DNA from: CAYZJD01 sp964478455 | GTDB lineage: Bacteria; Acidobacteriota; Terriglobia; Bryobacterales; Bryobacteraceae | DNA length: 9,132 nt | Direction of reading: 5' to 3' | NCBI GenBank assembly: GCA_964478455.1 | Contig: CAYZJD010000173.1 | Span: 1 to 9,132 of the forward strand | Part shown: positions 6,656 through 9,132 of the stretch, piece after piece | Layout: each line of letters opens with the position of its first letter | How positions within the stretch are numbered: the first letter of the stretch is position 1 | The notes under the pieces: generated by a model | What the model saw: only the letters and a program-made list of their open reading frames with translations | What the model was told of the DNA's origin: nothing | The model's database searches: none | Position numbers and translations under genes: made by a program

Positions 6656-7592
6656 TTCCGACCTCACCCAACTGAAGCGTGCCGACGAGGTCGCGCACGT
6701 TCGAGATGCGTTCCTTCCGGAGGAACCGGTCCAGTTCCCTAACAATGCGCAGCGGCGACCGCGGATCCCAAAACGTAGCGGTGCCAACTTCAACGGCCGA
6801 GGCGCCCGCTACCAGAAACTCAGCCGCGTCCTCGCCACTGGCGATTCCGCCGATGCCGATCACCGGGATGCGCACCGCCTGTGCCGCTTCGTACACAAGT
6901 CGGAGCGCGATCGGCTTGATGGCCGGACCAGACAGCCCGCCGAAGCCCGCGCCGATCCGCGGGCGGCACGTGCGGGCATCCACCGCCAGGGCGATGAACG
7001 TGTTGACGAGCGAGACAGCGTCGGCGCCCGCCCGTTCCGCGGCCTGGGCCAGCGGCTCGATGCGCGCCACGTTCGGCGACAGCTTGACGATCAACGGGTG
7101 GCGAGCCACGCGCCGCACGGCTGCCACCACTTCCTCGAGCAGGCCGGGATCGCTCGAGAAGTAGATCCCTCCGTGGCGCGTGTTCGGGCAGGAGACGTTC
7201 AACTCGTACCCGGCCAGCCCGCCGGCGTCTTCAAGCGCTCTCACCACCTCGACGTAATCCTCGGTCGAGTAGCCGAAGACGTTGGCGAACACCGCCGTAC
7301 GCAAATCCCGCAAGTGAGGCAGCTTCTCCCGGATGAAGGCGCCGACGCCGACGTTCTGCAACCCGATCGAGTTGATCATGCCGCCTTCGGATTCCCAGAT
7401 GCGCGGAGGCGGGTTCCCGGCCATCGGCTCACGGGAGAGCCCCTTGACGATGAAGCCGCCCAGCGCGTTCAGGTCAACGAGGCTGGCGAATTCGATGCCG
7501 TAACCGAAGGTGCCCGAGGCGGCCAGGACGGGGTTTTTCAAAGGGATGCCGCACAGCGTGGTCGCCAGGCGGGTATCCGACACTCCCTTCAT
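6633..7592 (-). CDS. pyrD: Dihydroorotate dehydrogenase, class 1B catalytic subunit
   Basis: A 319-residue cytosolic flavoprotein that oxidises dihydroorotate to orotate in pyrimidine synthesis. Visible are the FMN site start ASGTFGYG (25-32), K50 in FIVKG, the substrate loop MINSIGLQN (72-80), the active-site NVSCPN with C135, K170 in IVKLSPN, GGLSGPAIKP (218-227) and the phosphate-binding GIGGI (246-250) and EVGTATF (268-274). A cysteine at the catalytic position places it in class 1, because class 2 enzymes have serine. The GGLSGPAIKP and VGTA details fit subclass 1B, which normally pairs with the FeS/FAD subunit PyrK and uses NAD; pyrK is not in the window. The ATG at 7592 fits family length but has no Shine-Dalgarno site, and a large palindrome begins 15 bp upstream. 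The frame stays open to 8846, but everything beyond 7592 is antisense to the kinase gene. The gene forms an operon with ridA. Confidence 0.94.
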   Translation of the reverse strand: MKGVSDTRLATTLCGIPLKNPVLAASGTFGYGIEFASLVDLNALGGFIVKGLSREPMAGNPPPRIWESEGGMINSIGLQNVGVGAFIREKLPHLRDLRTAVFANVFGYSTEDYVEVVRALEDAGGLAGYELNVSCPNTRHGGIYFSSDPGLLEEVVAAVRRVARHPLIVKLSPNVARIEPLAQAAERAGADAVSLVNTFIALAVDARTCRPRIGAGFGGLSGPAIKPIALRLVYEAAQAVRIPVIGIGGIASGEDAAEFLVAGASAVEVGTATFWDPRSPLRIVRELDRFLRKERISNVRDLVGTLQLGEVGNEEDRRD

Positions 7593-7606
7593 TCTGCCAC
7601 AGGCTG

Positions 7607-7662
7607 GGGGACAGCCCGCATGTTTCCACGGCTTGTGCCGCGGAAACATGCGGGCTGTCCCC
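7607..7662. repeat. Perfect 21-bp inverted repeat, REP-like palindrome
   Basis: The arms at 7607-7627 and 7642-7662 are exact reverse complements over 21 bp, starting GGGGACAG and ending CTGTCCCC. Inside, after one A/C mismatch, a further CGGC/GCCG stem (7629-7632 / 7637-7640) closes a TTGT tetraloop. The whole can fold as a 56-nt hairpin or cruciform. The length, the perfection and the GGGGACAG/CTGTCCCC ends resemble extragenic palindromes mobilised by REP-associated tyrosine transposases (RAYTs). No transposase is in the window. It lies 15 bp upstream of the pyrD start. Confidence 0.85.
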
Positions 7663-7669
7663 GGTTTTT
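7607..7669 (+). terminator. Palindrome plus T5: intrinsic-terminator geometry in the kinase leader
   Basis: On the + strand the 21-bp stem is followed after GG by TTTTT (7665-7669), which is what an intrinsic terminator needs. No + strand gene ends before it; pyrD is on the other strand. It could block transcription antisense to pyrD or act as a leader attenuator of the kinase. On the minus strand the hairpin is followed by CAGCCTGTGG, with no U-tract, so pyrD transcripts should not end there. Confidence 0.4.
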
Positions 7670-7678
7670 CCCCGATAG

Positions 7679-7684
7679 AGGAGG
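7679..7684 (+). promoter_or_regulatory. Consensus Shine-Dalgarno site AGGAGG
   Basis: A perfect AGGAGG is placed 8 nt before the ATG at 7693. It is the strongest ribosome-binding site in the window. It serves a short ORF that is not in the kinase frame, which makes it informative about how kinase translation begins. Confidence 0.7.
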
Positions 7685-7692
7685 ACTGCCCA

Positions 7693-7812
7693 ATGGACGG
7701 TAAGAACGAGAGAGGCCTGGTAGCCACAAAGGGAACGTGTCGAAACCGCGCAAGTTTCACTCGCTGGCGACGAAGTTCTCGGTCTTCACGGCCATCCTGG
7801 TCCTGTGGATGA
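7693..7812 (+). CDS. Short ORF overlapping the kinase start: leader peptide or frameshift donor
   Basis: A 39-codon ORF starts MDGKNERGLVATKG behind the AGGAGG site. From 7737 on it overlaps the kinase reading frame, where its codons give an arginine/serine-rich string typical of an out-of-frame shadow. So only the first 14 or so codons could be selected protein sequence. At 7728-7734 it reads A AAG GGA, the X XXY YYZ pattern of -1 slippery sites, and a -1 slip would enter the kinase frame exactly. Three readings are possible: a leader ORF coupled to the kinase, the true kinase N-terminus joined by frameshifting, or a chance ORF with the kinase starting at GTG 7737. I cannot decide from sequence alone. 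Confidence 0.3.
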   Translation: MDGKNERGLVATKGTCRNRASFTRWRRSSRSSRPSWSCG

Positions 7813-9132
7813 CCTCCGCCCAGATCTCCTTCCGTCTTTCCAGGCAGTATTTCTCCATTGCCGAGCACATCTTCCTCTGCCTGGTTCTGCTGGTCTGTGC
7901 GGTGGCGCTGGCGAGGCTTACCAGCAAGCTGTTCGTCCGGCCCCTGGTCGTGCTGGAGAGTGCCCTGTCGGCTGCCGGGCGGGGCTGCCGCGAACCGATC
8001 CCCGTCTCCCACACAAGCGACGAAATCGAGAAGCTGGGGGAGAGCTTCAACCAGATGATCGGAGCTCTGGCGGCCACCGAGCAAGCGGTGCGGGAACACC
8101 AGGAGGGGTTGGAGCAGAAGATCCGCGAGCGCACGATGGCCCTCCAGGAGGCGATGAAGCGGGCCGAGAGCGCCAGCCGCGCCAAAAGCGAGTTCCTGGC
8201 GAACATGTCGCACGAGCTGCGGACCCCGCTCAACGGCGTTCTCGGGATGATCGACATCGTGCTGGCCAGCCCGCTCGCGGAGAAGCAGCAAGAGGACTTG
8301 ATCACGGCGAAGGAGTGTTCGCTTTCCCTGCTCGCTCTGGTGGACGACATTCTCGATCTTTCCAAGATCGAAGCCGGCAGGATGACGCTTGAGCAGGTTC
8401 CTTTCGATCCGCGCACGCTGATGAAGAATTGCTTGAAGGCCGTGCAGCCGCGCGCGGCGGCGAAGGGTGTCTCCGTCACCCAATCGATCTCCCGGGAGAT
8501 GCCACCACGGTTGCTGGGAGACCCGCTCCGTCTGCGCCAGGTTCTTGTCAACCTGTTGGGGAACGCCGTGAAGTTCACCGACCATGGATCCGTTCGCCTG
8601 TCCGCGTCCAGCCGCGCCTCCCGGCCCGGGGTCGTCGAGCTTCATTGGAGGGTGGAGGACACCGGCATCGGTATCCCGGCTGACAAGCTCGCGACGATCT
8701 TCGAGGAGTTTACTCAAGCTGACGGCAGTGTGACGAGAAAGTATGGAGGAACCGGGCTGGGCCTGTCGATTTCCAAGAAGATCGTCAACCTGCACGGCGG
8801 CCGAATCTGGGTGGAGAGCCAGCTCGGACGAGGCTCGACTTTCCACGTGATGCTCGAACTGCCGCTTGTGGAGCCGGTTGCGGAGCTCGTCCCGGTCGAG
8901 GGAACAGGCCGCGACGCAGCCGGGGAGAGCCGGCCGTCCGGCGCCACCCCCCGAATCCTGGTCGTCGAGGACAACCCCGTCAACCGGAAAGTCGTTACGG
9001 GAATCCTTGGGAAACGAGGCTATGGGGCGGTGGCGGTGAACGACGGGCAGGAGGCTCTCGAAGCTTTGGAGAAGTCCGCCTACGATCTTGTGCTGATGGA
9101 CGTGCAGATGCCGGTGATGGATGGGCTCGAAG
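7737..9132 (+). CDS. Hybrid sensor histidine kinase, N-terminal 465 codons (cut at right edge)
   Basis: A membrane-bound two-component kinase with its own receiver domain. From the GTG at 7737: TM1 about 14-32 (FSVFTAILVLW), a loop of only about 12 residues, and TM2 about 45-61. A HAMP linker follows (about 62-115, with P69 and the DEIEKLGESFN helix), then a charged coiled coil to about 145. HisKA has SEFLANMSHELRTPLNG and phospho-accepting H159. The ATPase domain has N276 in NLLGNAVKF, D308 in DTGIGIP and the GGTGLGLSI loop. The receiver starts RILVVEDN (406) with acidic E411/D412 and phospho-acceptor D455 in LMDVQMPVMDG. The order resembles BarA-type kinases; an Hpt domain may follow beyond the window. 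The tiny external loop means there is no periplasmic sensor domain, so it likely senses the membrane or a partner. In-frame TAA at 7701 rules out an earlier start in this frame. AAAGGGA before the GTG may act as a weak ribosome-binding site. Confidence 0.92.
   Translation, partial: MSKPRKFHSLATKFSVFTAILVLWMTSAQISFRLSRQYFSIAEHIFLCLVLLVCAVALARLTSKLFVRPLVVLESALSAAGRGCREPIPVSHTSDEIEKLGESFNQMIGALAATEQAVREHQEGLEQKIRERTMALQEAMKRAESASRAKSEFLANMSHELRTPLNGVLGMIDIVLASPLAEKQQEDLITAKECSLSLLALVDDILDLSKIEAGRMTLEQVPFDPRTLMKNCLKAVQPRAAAKGVSVTQSISREMPPRLLGDPLRLRQVLVNLLGNAVKFTDHGSVRLSASSRASRPGVVELHWRVEDTGIGIPADKLATIFEEFTQADGSVTRKYGGTGLGLSISKKIVNLHGGRIWVESQLGRGSTFHVMLELPLVEPVAELVPVEGTGRDAAGESRPSGATPRILVVEDNPVNRKVVTGILGKRGYGAVAVNDGQEALEALEKSAYDLVLMDVQMPVMDGLE

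Noticed and set aside
6656..6793. N-terminal extension of RidA (46 extra residues)
   Set aside because: Those codons are pyrD sequence read in another frame. RidA proteins start at the MKKT position, and a GAGGT site precedes it.
7607..7662. Palindrome as a CRISPR repeat, tRNA or riboswitch
   Set aside because: There is a single copy with no spaced repeats, no cloverleaf or CCA-like features, and near-complete self-complementarity, which is unlike known aptamers.
6615..7703. 362-codon plus-strand open frame over ridA/pyrD
   Set aside because: Antisense shadow of pyrD with no recognisable domain; it also crosses the palindrome.
7593..8846. Upstream continuation of the pyrD reading frame on the minus strand (737-codon open frame in total)
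   Set aside because: It is antisense to the well-supported histidine kinase and has no family features; PyrD homology begins just after 7592. High GC makes long antisense open frames common.
1..9132. Complete defence system, prophage, toxin-antitoxin pair or biosynthetic cluster
   Set aside because: All long genes have housekeeping or single-gene explanations. The CPBP protease is sometimes tied to abortive infection or bacteriocin immunity, but no partner genes are present.

Overview
The window is GC-rich, tightly packed bacterial chromosome. The best fit is an Acidobacteriota genome of the Solibacter/Bryobacter kind. This is inferred from the gene types: a GroEL ending in a short His-containing tail, a fused anthranilate synthase, a hopanoid-pathway HpnE, a small secreted carboxypeptidase-regulatory-like protein, and a two-TM hybrid histidine kinase whose N-terminus resembles kinases I recall from that group. 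No database search was possible, so the taxonomy is tentative.

Layout from left to right. (1) 2-424 (+): the 3' end of a chaperonin GroEL gene, followed by two GC-rich hairpins at 446-517. (2) 538-1302 (-): a secreted protein of unknown function, possibly LolA-like. Its 5' end overlaps head-to-head with (3) 1262-2257 (+): a CPBP/CAAX-type intramembrane metalloprotease. (4) 2355-4502 (+): a fused anthranilate synthase, TrpE joined to TrpG. It is followed almost without gap by (5) 4525-5850 (+): HpnE, an FAD-dependent enzyme of squalene/hopanoid synthesis. (6) 5890-6267 (+): a small secreted regulatory-like domain protein with an extended -10 box so close to its ATG that the mRNA may be leaderless. 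(7) On the minus strand, pyrD (7592-6633, class 1B dihydroorotate dehydrogenase) and ridA (6655-6275) overlap by 23 nt and look like one operon. (8) 7737 to the right edge (+): a hybrid sensor histidine kinase cut off inside its receiver domain.

The most unusual stretch is the 144-bp divergent gap between pyrD and the kinase. It holds a perfect 21-bp inverted repeat (7607-7627 / 7642-7662) with a small extra stem and a TTGT loop, followed on the + strand by TTTTT. It looks like a REP-type mobile palindrome and also has terminator geometry in the kinase leader. Just after it, a perfect AGGAGG ribosome-binding site drives a short ORF (7693-7812) that runs across the kinase start in another frame. 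At 7728-7734 that ORF carries A AAG GGA, which fits the -1 frameshift heptamer pattern, and a -1 slip there would enter the kinase frame exactly.

Most of the genes are ordinary housekeeping: protein folding, tryptophan, hopanoid and pyrimidine synthesis, and imine detoxification. I see no CRISPR array, tRNA, rRNA, transposase or complete defence system. No stretch longer than about 150 bp lacks a gene.
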